64,000 bases of DNA from Bifidobacterium merycicum DSM 6492 (GTDB lineage: Bacteria; Actinomycetota; Actinomycetes; Actinomycetales; Bifidobacteriaceae), in NCBI RefSeq assembly GCF_900129045.1, contig NZ_FQTX01000004.1, positions 1 to 64,000 on the forward strand. Reading direction: 5' to 3'. Below the pieces are notes generated by a model. It did no database searches. It was not told the DNA's origin and saw only the letters and a program-made list of their open reading frames with translations. Made by a program: the position numbers and the translations under genes. Below, in pieces: positions 17,306 through 26,558 of this stretch; position 1 is the stretch's first letter, and each line of letters opens with the position of its first letter.

Positions 17306-18685
17306 ATGGAACGCGAGAAGGAACGCGAGAAGGAATGTGAATCGGGCGTGGTGATCGCACCGGCACGGCAGGATAATCAGAACGAGCAGAACGTTCGGAA
17401 TGCTCAGGACGGTCAAAACGGGAACGTTCGGGCGGCACGGCATGAGGGCGGTCCGCACGGCGGCGGGGAATCGCGCGGCCATGCGCTCGCCGGCATCCTG
17501 GGACCGGCCTTCGTCGCCGCGGTCGCCTACGTCGATCCGGGCAATGTGGCCGCGAACATCACTTCCGGCGCACGCTACGGTTATCTGCTGGTATGGGTGC
17601 TGGTCCTGGCCAACGTCATGAGCGTGTTCATCCAATACCAATCCGCCAAACTCGGCGTGGTCACCGGCAAATCCCTGCCGGAATTGCTGGGCGAGCGCAT
17701 GAGCGACGCCGGTCGGTTCATGTTCTTCATGCAGGCCGAGGTCATCGCCATCGCCACCGATCTGGCGGAGCTCATCGGCGGCGCCATCGCGCTGAACCTG
17801 TTGTTCGGACTGCCGTTGTTCGTGGGCGGGCTCATCATCGGCGCGGTGTCGACGGTGCTGCTCCTGCTCGAAGGCGGTCACACGCAACGCCTGTTCGAAA
17901 AGCTCGTCATCGCCATGCTGCTCGTGATCACCTTCGGGTTCATCGCGGGCCTGTTCATCGACCCTCCCGACCCGTTGCACGTCGTGCAAGGTCTGGTGCC
18001 GAGATTCACCAATCGTGATTCCGTGATGATGGCCGCCTCCATGCTCGGCGCGACCGTCATGCCGCATGCGATTTACCTGCATTCCACGCTGGTGAACGAC
18101 CATTACGCCGGCGGGCAGGAGAAGCCATCCGTGCCGCGCCTGCTGCATGGCGCGAAAATCGATGTGGCGTGGGCGCTGCTGCTGGCCGGCACGGTGAACC
18201 TGTGCCTGCTGATCCTCGCGGCGAACTCCCTGCACGGCATGTCCGGCACGGATTCCATCGACGGCGCGCAGCATGCCATCGTCACCGTGCTCGGCCCCAC
18301 GATCGGCACCATATTCTCCATCGGTCTGCTCGCCTCGTCGTTGAGTTCCACGTCGGTGGGCACGTACGCCGGTTCGGAGATCATGCACGGACTGCTGCGG
18401 ATCAAAGCGCCGATGTGGGCGTGCCGTGTGGTCACGCTGGTGCCGGGGCTTGTGGTGTTGTGGTTCGCGCCGAACCCCACCGAGGCGCTGGTGATCGGCC
18501 AGGTGATCCTGTCAATCGGCATTCCGTTCGCCATCATCCCGCTGATGCGGTACACGCATGATCGCCAGCTGATGGGGGACTGGACGGACGGTCCGGTCAG
18601 CCGCGTGTTCTTCCTGCTGATCGCCGTGCTGATCATTGCGCTGAACGCGCTGCTGGTCGTTCTGGTGTTGTGTGGCGAGGCGTGA
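17306..18685 (+). CDS. mntH: Nramp-family divalent metal (Mn2+/Fe2+) transporter
   Basis: A 459-residue polytopic membrane protein importing Mn2+ or Fe2+ with protons. The metal-site helix 1 motif DPGN is present (AAVAYVDPGNVAANI), as is the helix 6 motif MPHAIYLHS with the conserved Met-Pro-His. About eleven hydrophobic segments follow. The first 60 residues are unusual for the family: a charged MEREKEREKE start and an Asn/Gln/Arg-rich stretch not needed for transport. An in-frame start nearer the core is possible, but ATG 17306 has an AGCGAGGCGG site. No MntR-like site or yybP-type riboswitch was evident in the 89-bp upstream gap. Confidence 0.93.
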   Translation: MEREKEREKECESGVVIAPARQDNQNEQNVRNAQDGQNGNVRAARHEGGPHGGGESRGHALAGILGPAFVAAVAYVDPGNVAANITSGARYGYLLVWVLVLANVMSVFIQYQSAKLGVVTGKSLPELLGERMSDAGRFMFFMQAEVIAIATDLAELIGGAIALNLLFGLPLFVGGLIIGAVSTVLLLLEGGHTQRLFEKLVIAMLLVITFGFIAGLFIDPPDPLHVVQGLVPRFTNRDSVMMAASMLGATVMPHAIYLHSTLVNDHYAGGQEKPSVPRLLHGAKIDVAWALLLAGTVNLCLLILAANSLHGMSGTDSIDGAQHAIVTVLGPTIGTIFSIGLLASSLSSTSVGTYAGSEIMHGLLRIKAPMWACRVVTLVPGLVVLWFAPNPTEALVIGQVILSIGIPFAIIPLMRYTHDRQLMGDWTDGPVSRVFFLLIAVLIIALNALLVVLVLCGEA

Positions 18686-18782
18686 ACGGTATAGGTTCCC
18701 TCGGTCTTCTCGCCGCCGTCGTGGGAGTCAGCTGCGGGTTCGGCTATTGTGTGTGGGAGAAGAGTTTTCGAGGAGGCATCTG

Positions 18783-20012
18783 ATGCAGCAGCAGGATGGG
18801 ACGTCGCGGGCGCTGGACGCGGGCGGTACACCCACACCGTTGAACCGTCCGGAGGAGATGCGGGCGATCCGTCAGGCGATGGACGAGGGCAAGAACCCAT
18901 TGACGGCCACCGACGTGCCGCGCTGGGAGGATCAGGTGGGCGTCAGCCGCATCGTGAACCGTCGCGTGTTGGAATTCGAAGTGCTTCCCACCCCCGCCCA
19001 AGTGTTGTCCGAACTGCCGTTGAGCGAGCAGGCGCAGGAGATCGTCGCCTACTCCCGTGACGAGATCAGGGCCTGCCTGTACGGGCAGGACGACCGTCTG
19101 CTGGTCATCGTCGGCCCATGTTCGGTGCATGATCCGGCCGCCGCGTTGGATTACGCGCGTCGCCTCGCCGCGTTGAAGGACGAGTTGGGCGGGCAATTGC
19201 TCATCGTCATGCGCGTGTACTTCGAAAAGCCGCGCACCACGGTCGGATGGAAGGGCCTGATCAACGATCCGGACATCGACGGCAGCTGCAATATCCGCAA
19301 AGGCCTGCTGCTCGCGCGTCACACCCTGTTGGACGTGTTGGGCGAAGGGCTCGCCTGCGCCACCGAATTCCTGGAACCGACCAGCCCACAGTATATTGCC
19401 GATGCAGTCAGCTGGGGCGCGATCGGCGCGCGCAACACCGAAAGCCAGGTGCATCGTCAGCTGGCCAGCGGCCTGTCCATGCCCATCGGTTTCAAGAACG
19501 CCACCGACGGTTCCATCACGGCTCCGGCCGACTCCTGCTTCGCCTCCGCCCAACAGCACACCTTCTTCGGCATCGACCATCTCGGCCGCGCCGCCGTGGT
19601 CAAGACGCTCGGCAACCCCGACTGCCATGTGGTGCTGCGCGGCTCCACCAGCGGCCCGAACTACGGCGCACGCGACGTGGCCGACGCGTTGAGCGCCATC
19701 AGGAAGCGTATGCCCGCTGATTCCGCCGCCGCGCACGGGCTCATCGTGGACTGCTCGCACGGCAATTCCGACAAGGACGAACACAAGCAGGCCCAGGTCG
19801 TGCGCGATATCGCCGCGCGTATCGCACAAGGGGAACGCGGCGTCACCGGCATCATGATGGAAAGCTTCCTCGAAGGCGGCAACCAGCCGGCGGCACCGCT
19901 CGGCCAACTGGTGTACGGCAAGTCGATCACCGACCGCTGCCTGAGCTGGGAGGATACCGAACGGCTGCTGCGCGAACTCTCCGAAGCCGTGGCCACGCGA
20001 CGCTGGAACTGA
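18783..20012 (+). CDS. 3-deoxy-7-phosphoheptulonate (DAHP) synthase, class I
   Basis: First step of the shikimate pathway: phosphoenolpyruvate plus erythrose 4-phosphate to DAHP. The 409-residue protein has the AroF/G/H signature elements: VIVGPCSVHDPAAALDYA, MRVYFEKPRTTVGWKGLIND, SWGAIGARNTESQ, GFKNATDGS and the C-terminal VDCSHGNSDKD and MMESFLEGGNQ. The ATG at 18783 follows GAGGAGGCATCTG, which decides the start; the open frame extends back into mntH but that part is not conserved. Feedback specificity (Phe, Tyr or Trp) cannot be read. No T-box or leader peptide was seen upstream. Confidence 0.93.
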   Translation: MQQQDGTSRALDAGGTPTPLNRPEEMRAIRQAMDEGKNPLTATDVPRWEDQVGVSRIVNRRVLEFEVLPTPAQVLSELPLSEQAQEIVAYSRDEIRACLYGQDDRLLVIVGPCSVHDPAAALDYARRLAALKDELGGQLLIVMRVYFEKPRTTVGWKGLINDPDIDGSCNIRKGLLLARHTLLDVLGEGLACATEFLEPTSPQYIADAVSWGAIGARNTESQVHRQLASGLSMPIGFKNATDGSITAPADSCFASAQQHTFFGIDHLGRAAVVKTLGNPDCHVVLRGSTSGPNYGARDVADALSAIRKRMPADSAAAHGLIVDCSHGNSDKDEHKQAQVVRDIAARIAQGERGVTGIMMESFLEGGNQPAAPLGQLVYGKSITDRCLSWEDTERLLRELSEAVATRRWN

Positions 20013-20099
20013 TTGCGGGGCGGTTGTGTGAGCAATCGTGCGGTCGATCGGGCCGAAAACGGCCATACGCCACGGCTGTGTAAGCTGACTGTGCAATCC

Positions 20100-20124
20100 G
20101 TTTGCGTGATTCGATCACGCAAAC
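20100..20124 (+). promoter_or_regulatory. Hairpin just upstream of mtnN
   Basis: Perfect 11-bp arms GTTTGCGTGAT (20100-20110) and ATCACGCAAAC (20114-20124) with a 3-nt loop, ending 7 bases before the GAAAGGA ribosome site of mtnN. It could be a read-through attenuator from aroG or an operator; no T-run follows. Confidence 0.5.
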
Positions 20125-20143
20125 GCGGAACGAAAGGAACATC

Positions 20144-20854
20144 GTGACCAGAACCATCGCCATCATCGGCGCGCTGAACGAGGAGGTCGAGCATATCGCC
20201 GCGGCGCTCGACAATGCCATGCACACCAAGGCGGCGAGCCTCGACGTGATCGACGGCACCCTCACCACCAACGCCGGCGAACGCATCGCCGTGGCCGCCA
20301 CCGTGGGCGGCATGGGTCTGGTCGCCGCTGCCGCCACCACGCAGCATCTCATTGACGTCTACCATCCTGAGGCGATCATCTTCTCCGGCATCGCCGGCAA
20401 TCTCAACAAGAACCTGCATATCGACGACGTGGTGCTCGGCGGCACGCTGCGCTATCTCGACACCGACATGCGTCTTGTGGGCCAGTGGAAGCCCGGCACC
20501 GAGCAGGAACCCATCGAGGAATTCCACAGCGACCCGCATCTGCTGGACGTGGCGAATCAGGCATTGGACGATGCGGGCATCACGCATATCACCGGCATCA
20601 TCGCCTCCGGCAACTATTTCGTGGACGATCCGGCGAAGGTCGAGGAGGTCATCCGTTCCACCGGCGCTGACGCGGTGGAAATGGAAGGCACGGCGGTCGC
20701 TCAGGTGGCCGCGCGCAACGACGTGCCCGCACTGGTCATCCGCGCGTTGTCCGACAACGCGGATACCGACTACGAGGAATTCAAGGGCTTCGACATCAGC
20801 GAATACGCGAACACCGCCGCTGATCTTGCCGTCGACATCCTCAAGCGTCTGTGA
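20144..20854 (+). CDS. mtnN: 5'-methylthioadenosine/S-adenosylhomocysteine nucleosidase
   Basis: Removes adenine from methylthioadenosine and S-adenosylhomocysteine, salvaging by-products of SAM use and (through S-ribosylhomocysteine) feeding LuxS where present. The 236 residues match the Pfs family: IAIIGALNEEVEHI (start of the nucleoside phosphorylase fold with the catalytic Glu region), GGMGLVAAAATTQHLID, FSGIAGNLN, VEMEGTAVAQVA with the ribose-binding Met-Glu, and RALSDNAD with the adenine-binding Ser-Asp. The GTG at 20144 has GAAAGGA seven bases upstream. It stands between two hairpins. Confidence 0.93.
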   Translation: MTRTIAIIGALNEEVEHIAAALDNAMHTKAASLDVIDGTLTTNAGERIAVAATVGGMGLVAAAATTQHLIDVYHPEAIIFSGIAGNLNKNLHIDDVVLGGTLRYLDTDMRLVGQWKPGTEQEPIEEFHSDPHLLDVANQALDDAGITHITGIIASGNYFVDDPAKVEEVIRSTGADAVEMEGTAVAQVAARNDVPALVIRALSDNADTDYEEFKGFDISEYANTAADLAVDILKRL

Positions 20855-20862
20855 ATCGTAAA

Positions 20863-20892
20863 CCTGCGGTCCGCAGGCTTACGGACCGCGGG
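20863..20892. terminator. Hairpin after mtnN
   Basis: CCTGCGGTCCG (20863-20873) pairs with CGGACCGCGGG (20882-20892) with one G-T pair. It lies 9 bases after the mtnN stop and separates it from the phosphate-sensing genes. Confidence 0.65.
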
Positions 20893-20916
20893 CCGAGTGC
20901 GCGTGAACAGGCCGTT

Positions 20917-20938
20917 CGTAGGTGAACAATAGCTGAAC
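20917..20938 (-). promoter_or_regulatory. PHO-box-like direct repeat upstream of senX3-regX3
   Basis: Read on the minus strand, two adjacent 11-bp units occur: GTTCAGCTATT (20928-20938) and GTTCACCTACG (20917-20927). The second fits the actinobacterial PHO-box consensus G(G/T)TCAYYYR(G/C)G exactly. The site is about 100 bases before the sensor-kinase start, suggesting autoregulation by RegX3/PhoP. Confidence 0.65.
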
Positions 20939-21041
20939 TTCCGGCATATAACGGGGTATCGCCGCCTTGGCTTCGCTACTGTGGTGAAGCGAACGTGTCC
21001 TTTGGGCAAACTCCGACGGTCGAAGAGGCGAAGAGCAGCGA

Positions 21042-22379
21042 ATGCAGTGGTGGCAGATTCTCCTGATGGCAGCGGTGGCGGCGTTTGCCGCGCTCGCCGC
21101 ATACCGGGTGGTCAGCGAGCGCGGCGAGCGTCTTGCCCGCGACGAACGGCCGAACCGGGGTGCGGGCGGTTCCGATGAGCCGCTGTTCGCCGTGGACGGG
21201 TCGGTACGTGCCGGTGAGGAATCGTTCGTGCATGCGTTGCCCCAGGCGGTGGCGTTGACGGACGGCAATGGTGCCGTGCGATATGCGCGTGACGATATCG
21301 AACCGTATGGTTTCGTCGTTTCCGGGCGTGTGCGCGACGATGAGATCCTTGACATGCTCACGCAGGTCGAACATGATGGCGTGACGCGCGAGCGTGAGAT
21401 CCGGATCGCGGCGGCGCGGGACGCCGAGGGGCTGCATTCCGGCAGGGGAGTGCGGGCCGGGCAGGTCGCGCCTGCGAACGAACGCTATCTGAGTGTGCGC
21501 GTGAGTCGTATCGGGGATGATCTGTATGCGCTGCTTGTCGTCGATGTGAGCGAGCGCCGTCATTTCGAGGAGATGCGACGCAATTTCACCACGAATGTGG
21601 CGCATGAGTTAAAGACGCCGACCGGTGCGATAGCGTTGCTGGCCGAAACCATCACCGATGCGGCGGACGATCCGGATGCCGTGCGGTATTTCTCCGGGCG
21701 TGTGAGCAAGGAGTCCGCGCGTCTGACCGAACTGGTGCGGCGGCTCATCGATCTGCAGAAAATGCAGGATGCCGGGCGCACGCTCGAACCGAAGCGTTTG
21801 TCCGCATTGGCCGTGGCTCGGGCCGCGATCGACGCGAACCGTGTGCAGGCGGGGCAGCGGCATATCGATATCGTGCTGTCGTTCGGCGGCACGGTGCTGG
21901 GGGCAGAGCCCACGGAAGGTGAACCGGATGCGTGGATCGAATGCGATGAGAGCGCGATCGTCACCGCCGTGAAGAACCTGGTGGAGAACGCCATCCACTA
22001 TTCGCCGGAACGCACCACGGTGCGTGTGGTGGTGGATGAGGACGGGGATGACGTGCGCATTCGTGTGATCGATCAAGGCATCGGCATTCCGGAATCGGCC
22101 ATCGGGCATATTTTCGAACGGTTCTACCGTGTCGACCCGGCCCGTTCGCGGCAGACGGGCGGCAGCGGCCTGGGACTCGCGATCACCAAGCATTGCGTGG
22201 AGGATTGCGGCGGCACGATCTCCGTATGGTCGCACGAATCCGAAGGCTCCACATTCACCATCGAACTGCCGGCCGTTGCGGGCGACCCGGCAACCGCGCA
22301 AACTACGCAACCCGCGCAAACTACGCAGGTCGCGCACATCGCGCAGGCGTCTGCGCAGGCGGTACAGCCAGCGGAATAA
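21042..22379 (+). CDS. senX3: Phosphate-responsive sensor histidine kinase (SenX3/PhoR type)
   Basis: A 445-residue kinase anchored by a single N-terminal membrane helix (residues about 5-22), followed by a PAS-like region (about 60-170), then the HisKA dimerisation domain with phospho-acceptor His188 in NVAHELKTP. The HATPase domain shows the N box NLVENAIHYSPE, G1 DQGIGIP, F box FERFYRV and G2 GGSGLGLAITKHC. The last about 45 residues are a low-complexity Thr/Gln/Ala repeat tail. It is followed by its response regulator 23 bases later, and pstSCAB lies beyond, so it senses phosphate limitation (known for this family). The same system is called PhoR in some bifidobacterial literature. Confidence 0.92.
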   Translation: MQWWQILLMAAVAAFAALAAYRVVSERGERLARDERPNRGAGGSDEPLFAVDGSVRAGEESFVHALPQAVALTDGNGAVRYARDDIEPYGFVVSGRVRDDEILDMLTQVEHDGVTREREIRIAAARDAEGLHSGRGVRAGQVAPANERYLSVRVSRIGDDLYALLVVDVSERRHFEEMRRNFTTNVAHELKTPTGAIALLAETITDAADDPDAVRYFSGRVSKESARLTELVRRLIDLQKMQDAGRTLEPKRLSALAVARAAIDANRVQAGQRHIDIVLSFGGTVLGAEPTEGEPDAWIECDESAIVTAVKNLVENAIHYSPERTTVRVVVDEDGDDVRIRVIDQGIGIPESAIGHIFERFYRVDPARSRQTGGSGLGLAITKHCVEDCGGTISVWSHESEGSTFTIELPAVAGDPATAQTTQPAQTTQVAHIAQASAQAVQPAE

Positions 22380-22402
22380 CCAAAGGAAAGAGAGAAAAAT
22401 CC

Positions 22403-23107
22403 ATGACGCGCATTCTTATCGTGGAGGACGAGGAATCCTACCGGGAACCGCTGGTGTACCAGCTGACCCGTGAAGGCTACGAGGTCTCCGCGGCGGCCAC
22501 CGGCGAGGAGGGACTCGAACTGTTCACCCACGGCGGCATCGATCTGGTGCTGCTCGACCTCATGCTTCCCGGCATCGACGGCACCGCGCTGTGCCGTCGC
22601 ATCCGCGAGCAGAGCCGCGTGCCGATCATCATGCTGACCGCGAAAAGCACGGAAATCGACAAAGTGGTCGGATTGGAGATCGGCGCCGACGATTATGTGA
22701 CCAAGCCGTACTCCTTCCGCGAACTGCTGGCACGCATCCGCGCGGTGTTGCGCCGCAATCAGAACGTCCAGCAGCAGGGGCCCGCCGGCGAGGATGATGT
22801 GCCGCTGACGTGCGGCGACATCGTGATGCAGGTCGGACGCCATCAGGTCACCGTGCGCGGCGAATCGGTGTTCTTCCCGCTCAAGGAGTTCGAACTGCTG
22901 GAATACCTGATGCAGAACAAGGGCCGTGTGCTCACGCGCCATCAGCTGATCGACCGCATTTGGGGCGCGGACTATGTGGGCGACACCAAGACGCTGGACG
23001 TGCATGTCAAGCGTGTGCGCGCCAAGATCGAGGAGGAGCCGGGGCACCCGAAATACCTGAGCACCGTGCGCGGACTCGGCTACAAGATCGACGAGCCGGC
23101 CGCCTGA
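22403..23107 (+). CDS. regX3: OmpR-family response regulator (RegX3/PhoP type)
   Basis: A 234-residue transcription factor with a receiver domain (phospho-acceptor Asp52 in LLDLMLPG; Lys in DDYVTKPYS) and a winged-helix DNA-binding domain (LKEFELLEYLMQNKGRVLTR, GDTKTLDVHVKRVRAKIE). The sequence around EIDKVVGLEIGADDYVTKPYS is close to mycobacterial RegX3. ATG 22403 has an AAAGGAAAGAGAG site. It is coupled to the kinase upstream and is expected to bind the PHO-box-like repeats at 20917-20938 and 23213-23234, activating the pst operon when phosphate is scarce (inference). Confidence 0.94.
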   Translation: MTRILIVEDEESYREPLVYQLTREGYEVSAAATGEEGLELFTHGGIDLVLLDLMLPGIDGTALCRRIREQSRVPIIMLTAKSTEIDKVVGLEIGADDYVTKPYSFRELLARIRAVLRRNQNVQQQGPAGEDDVPLTCGDIVMQVGRHQVTVRGESVFFPLKEFELLEYLMQNKGRVLTRHQLIDRIWGADYVGDTKTLDVHVKRVRAKIEEEPGHPKYLSTVRGLGYKIDEPAA

Positions 23108-23212
23108 CGTGCGTTGGACGGTGGCAGACTGGGTGGTCCCGGGGCATTTTCGGGGCGTTTCCGGGGCGGCTTTTGGGCGTTACGCCGGGCGCGTTTCGGA
23201 AGGACGGGAAGT

Positions 23213-23234
23213 GTTCATCTTCCGTTCATCTTTT
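23213..23234 (+). promoter_or_regulatory. PHO-box-like direct repeat upstream of pstS
   Basis: Two contiguous 11-bp units GTTCATCTTCC (23213-23223) and GTTCATCTTTT (23224-23234) match the GTTCA-type PHO box used by actinobacterial PhoP/RegX3. A possible -10 TAGGCT lies at 23263-23268, which places the box at an activator position about 106 bases before the pstS ATG. Confidence 0.75.
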
Positions 23235-23339
23235 TTGGCATTCAGGCCCCCGGTGGTTCCCTAGGCTTGTAAGTGTCCGAAGTACGGCCGCCTTCCGGTA
23301 GGGCCGTCAAGACAGATGACATGAGGAATTAAGAAGATC

Positions 23340-24461
23340 ATGAACAAGAATCTCATCGTTCGTTCGCTGGCCGCCGTTTCCGGCCTCGCCATGCTGGCCT
23401 CCCTTGCCGCTTGTGGCGATAACACCGCAGCTTCCACCGACTCCGCATCCACCAAGGATTCCAGCGTGAAGATCTCCGGCGACTACGCCGGTGCCGGCGC
23501 TTCCTCCCAGCAGGCCGCCGTGGAAGCCTGGGTCGCGGGCTTCAAGGGCAACAACCCGGATGCCAACATCGCCTACAACCCCTCCGGCTCCGGCGCGGGC
23601 GTTACCACCTTCCTGCAGGGCGCAACCGCGTGGGCCGGCTCCGACAAGGCGCTCGCCGACGACGAGGTCGAGCAGTCCAAGAGCGTGTGTGCCAAGGGCA
23701 CCGCCTTCGACGTGCCGGTGTACGTCTCCCCGATCGCGGTCGTGTTCAACCTCAAGGGCGTGTCCGATCAGGGCAAGCACGTCAACATGGATGCCTCCAC
23801 CATCGCCAAGATCTTCGACGGCAAGATCACCAAGTGGAACGATGACGCCATCAAGTCCCAGAACCCGGACCTCGACCTGCCCGACACCGACATCACCGTC
23901 GTGCACCGTTCCGATAAGTCCGGCACCACCCAGAACTTCGTGAGCTACTTCAAGGACGTCGCCCCGAACGACTGGACCTACGGTCTGTCCGAGAACTGGC
24001 CGAACGAGGTCGGCCAGGGCGCCAAGGGCACCTCCGGCGTGATCTCCACCGTCAAGCAGGCCGACGGCACCATTGGCTACGCCGACTTCTCCCAGATCGG
24101 CGAGCTGGGCACCGTGGCCGTCAAGGTCGGCTCCAAGTACACCGAGATCTCCGCCGACGCCGGTTCCAAGGTCATCGAGGATTCCGAGCTTGCCGACGTC
24201 AAGGGTGACAACCGCGTCGTGGTGAACATCAACCACAAGACCGAAGCCGACGGCGCCTACCCGATCGTGCTGGTCTCCTACGACATCGTCTGCCCGGCGT
24301 ACAAGGACACCAAGACCGCTGAATTCGCCAAGTCCTGGCTGACCTACGTCACCAGCGACGAAGGCCAGAAGACCGCCCAGCAGGCCGCCGGCACCGCGCC
24401 GCTGCCGAGCACCCTGACCTCCAAGATCGCCGACTCCATCAAGACGATCTCCACCAAGTGA
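23340..24461 (+). CDS. pstS: Phosphate ABC transporter substrate-binding lipoprotein
   Basis: High-affinity phosphate receptor, 373 residues. The signal peptide ends in a lipobox LASLAAC with the lipidated Cys25, so it is tethered to the outer face of the membrane. Binding-site motifs are visible: GAGASSQQAAVEAW, NPSGSGAGVTTF, VVHRSDKSGTTQNF, KGTSGV. It heads the pst operon behind a PHO-box-like repeat, and a long hairpin separates it from pstC, probably allowing excess receptor over permease. Confidence 0.97.
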   Translation: MNKNLIVRSLAAVSGLAMLASLAACGDNTAASTDSASTKDSSVKISGDYAGAGASSQQAAVEAWVAGFKGNNPDANIAYNPSGSGAGVTTFLQGATAWAGSDKALADDEVEQSKSVCAKGTAFDVPVYVSPIAVVFNLKGVSDQGKHVNMDASTIAKIFDGKITKWNDDAIKSQNPDLDLPDTDITVVHRSDKSGTTQNFVSYFKDVAPNDWTYGLSENWPNEVGQGAKGTSGVISTVKQADGTIGYADFSQIGELGTVAVKVGSKYTEISADAGSKVIEDSELADVKGDNRVVVNINHKTEADGAYPIVLVSYDIVCPAYKDTKTAEFAKSWLTYVTSDEGQKTAQQAAGTAPLPSTLTSKIADSIKTISTK

Positions 24462-24483
24462 CAGGCCGCTAGCCTGCCGTTCC

Positions 24484-24539
24484 GAGCGAAGTCGGAGCCC
24501 TCCGATCCCATGTAGGATGGGAGGAATCCGGCTTCGCTC
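24484..24539 (+). promoter_or_regulatory. Long hairpin between pstS and pstC
   Basis: Outer arms GAGCGAAGTCGGA (24484-24496) and TCCGGCTTCGCTC (24527-24539) pair over 13 bp (one G-T pair). Inner segments CCTCC.GATCC and GGAT.GGGAGG pair further around the centre. There is no T-run, so it is more like an mRNA-stabilising or attenuating hairpin than a simple terminator. Confidence 0.7.
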
Positions 24540-24577
24540 AATCTGCTGAGTACACCCATTCGTTCCAAGGAGAGCTT

Positions 24578-25528
24578 GTGAGTTCGCAAGACAACACGGC
24601 CGAACGCCACAGCAGCAAAACCGCCGACAAGGTTTTCAGAGGCGTCGCCTATGGCTGCGGCATCCTCATTCTGCTGGTGCTGGCCGCAGTGGCGCTGTTC
24701 CTGCTGTTCCGCGCATGGCCGCTGATCGGCGGCGATCAGAAAGCCAACAGCGACACGATTTCCAACCTGACCGGCGGCAAGGCCACCAGCTTCTGGCAGT
24801 ACGTGGGGCCGTTGCTGTTTGGCACCGTGCTGGTTTCCGCCCTGGCCCTGCTGATTTCATTCTTCATCTCCGTGGGCATCGCGCTGTTCATCTCGCATTA
24901 CGCCCCGAAGAAGCTCGCCACCGTGCTGAGCTACGTGGTCGACCTGCTGGCCGCCATCCCGTCCGTCATCTACGGCCTGTGGGGCGGCCTGGTGCTCGTC
25001 CCCGCCATCTACCCGTTCTGGAACTGGATGTCGAAGACGTTCGGCTGGATCCCGCTCTTCGCGGGTCCCGCCGCCAACCCCTCGCGTACCGTGGCCACCG
25101 TGGCCGTGGTGCTCGCGGTCATGATCCTGCCGATCATCACCTCCATGTCCCGCGACATTTTCCTGCAGACCCCGCGCCTGCAGGAGGAAGCGGCGCTCGC
25201 GCTCGGCGCGACCCGGTGGGAGATGGTCAAGCTCGCCGTGCTGCCGTTCGGCAAGTCCGGCGTCGTATCCGCCTCCATGCTCGGTCTCGGCCGTGCGCTC
25301 GGCGAGACGATGGCCGTGCTGATGATCCTGTCCCCGGGTCTCAACTACTCGTTCAAACTGCTGCAAGCCTCGCAGAACCAGACCATCGCGGCCAACATCG
25401 CCGCGCAGTATCCGGAAGCGAACTCCCTGGGCGTCTCCGTCCTCATCGGCACCGGTCTGGTGCTGTTCCTCATTACCTTCGTGGTGAACTTCATCGCACG
25501 TAAGATCACCGAGAAAGCGAGCGCATAA
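24578..25528 (+). CDS. pstC: Phosphate ABC transporter permease PstC
   Basis: One of the two membrane subunits of the Pst importer, 316 residues with six predicted helices. The ABC-permease coupling loop is visible as LQEEAALALGATRWEMVKLAVLP, and the C-terminal helix ends ARKITEKASA. The GTG at 24578 follows CCAAGGAGAG. Its stop TAA shares a base with the pstA ATG (25528), indicating translational coupling. Confidence 0.96.
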   Translation: MSSQDNTAERHSSKTADKVFRGVAYGCGILILLVLAAVALFLLFRAWPLIGGDQKANSDTISNLTGGKATSFWQYVGPLLFGTVLVSALALLISFFISVGIALFISHYAPKKLATVLSYVVDLLAAIPSVIYGLWGGLVLVPAIYPFWNWMSKTFGWIPLFAGPAANPSRTVATVAVVLAVMILPIITSMSRDIFLQTPRLQEEAALALGATRWEMVKLAVLPFGKSGVVSASMLGLGRALGETMAVLMILSPGLNYSFKLLQASQNQTIAANIAAQYPEANSLGVSVLIGTGLVLFLITFVVNFIARKITEKASA

Positions 25529-26517
25529 TGTCCGCAGCTGAAGAATCGCCCATGAGCGGCGCACCCGTCATCGATTTCGACAAGTTCAAGCCCACGCGCT
25601 CCTTCATCGCGGCGCGCAAGCGCAAGAACGCGGCCATGAGCCTGCTTATCTCGCTGGCTTTCGTCGTCGCGCTCGCCCCGCTGATCTCCGTGCTGTGGAC
25701 CACCATAGCGAACGGCATCAAGAGGCTGAACCTCAACTTCCTGAGCTACAACATGACCGGCGTGGTCGGCGGCAACCCGACTCCATCCGGCGGCTATGGC
25801 GGCGTGCTGCACGCTATCATCGGCACGCTGGAGATCACGCTCGGCGCCATGGTCATCTCCCTTCCGATCGGCCTGATGTGCGCCGTGTATCTGGTGGAGT
25901 ATTCGAACCGTGGCAAGCTGTCGCGCGCCATCACCCTGCTGGTGGACGTGATGAGCGGCATCCCGTCCATCGTGGCCGGCCTGTTCGCTTTCTCGATGTT
26001 CACCGTGCTGATCGGCCCCGGCACCATCAACGGTTTCGAAGGCTCCGTGGCGCTGTCGCTGCTCATGCTGCCGACCGTGGTCAAATCCAGCGAGGAGATG
26101 CTCAAGATCGTGCCGAACGATCTGCGTGAGGCCTCGTACGCGCTGGGTGTCACCAAGCATCGCACGATCACCAAGATCGTGCTGAGGACGGCCCTGCCTG
26201 GCATCGTGTCCGGCTGCATCCTGGCCATCGCGCGTGTGATCGGCGAGACCGCGCCGCTGCTGATGACCGCCGGCTTCATCGTCTCCACGAACGTGAACCT
26301 GTTCTCCGGCCAGATGACCACCCTGCCGGTGTATGTCTATCAGGAGTATTCCAAGCTGAACGCGAACTGCCCGGTCGGCGCGGACGCCTCCTGCGTGACC
26401 ACCATCCCGATGGAACGCGCCTGGGCCGCCGCCCTCGTGCTCATCGTGCTGGTGCTCATCCTCAACCTCATCGGCCGTCTGGTGGCGAAGGTGTTCGCCG
26501 TCAAGACCGAACGCTGA
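25528..26517 (+). CDS. pstA: Phosphate ABC transporter permease PstA
   Basis: Second membrane subunit of the phosphate importer, 329 residues. It has the coupling motif [20 protein letters not shown] and conserved [11 protein letters not shown] segment. The ATG overlaps the pstC stop codon by one base (TAATG). The C-terminal half contains a longer extracellular loop with Cys residues ([12 protein letters not shown]) than many homologues. Confidence 0.96.
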   Translation: MSAAEESPMSGAPVIDFDKFKPTRSFIAARKRKNAAMSLLISLAFVVALAPLISVLWTTIANGIKRLNLNFLSYNMTGVVGGNPTPSGGYGGVLHAIIGTLEITLGAMVISLPIGLMCAVYLVEYSNRGKLSRAITLLVDVMSGIPSIVAGLFAFSMFTVLIGPGTINGFEGSVALSLLMLPTVVKSSEEMLKIVPNDLREASYALGVTKHRTITKIVLRTALPGIVSGCILAIARVIGETAPLLMTAGFIVSTNVNLFSGQMTTLPVYVYQEYSKLNANCPVGADASCVTTIPMERAWAAALVLIVLVLILNLIGRLVAKVFAVKTER

Positions 26518-26558
26518 TCCGTGAAGTCGTAACCCAACAAACTCATAAGGAAAATCAC

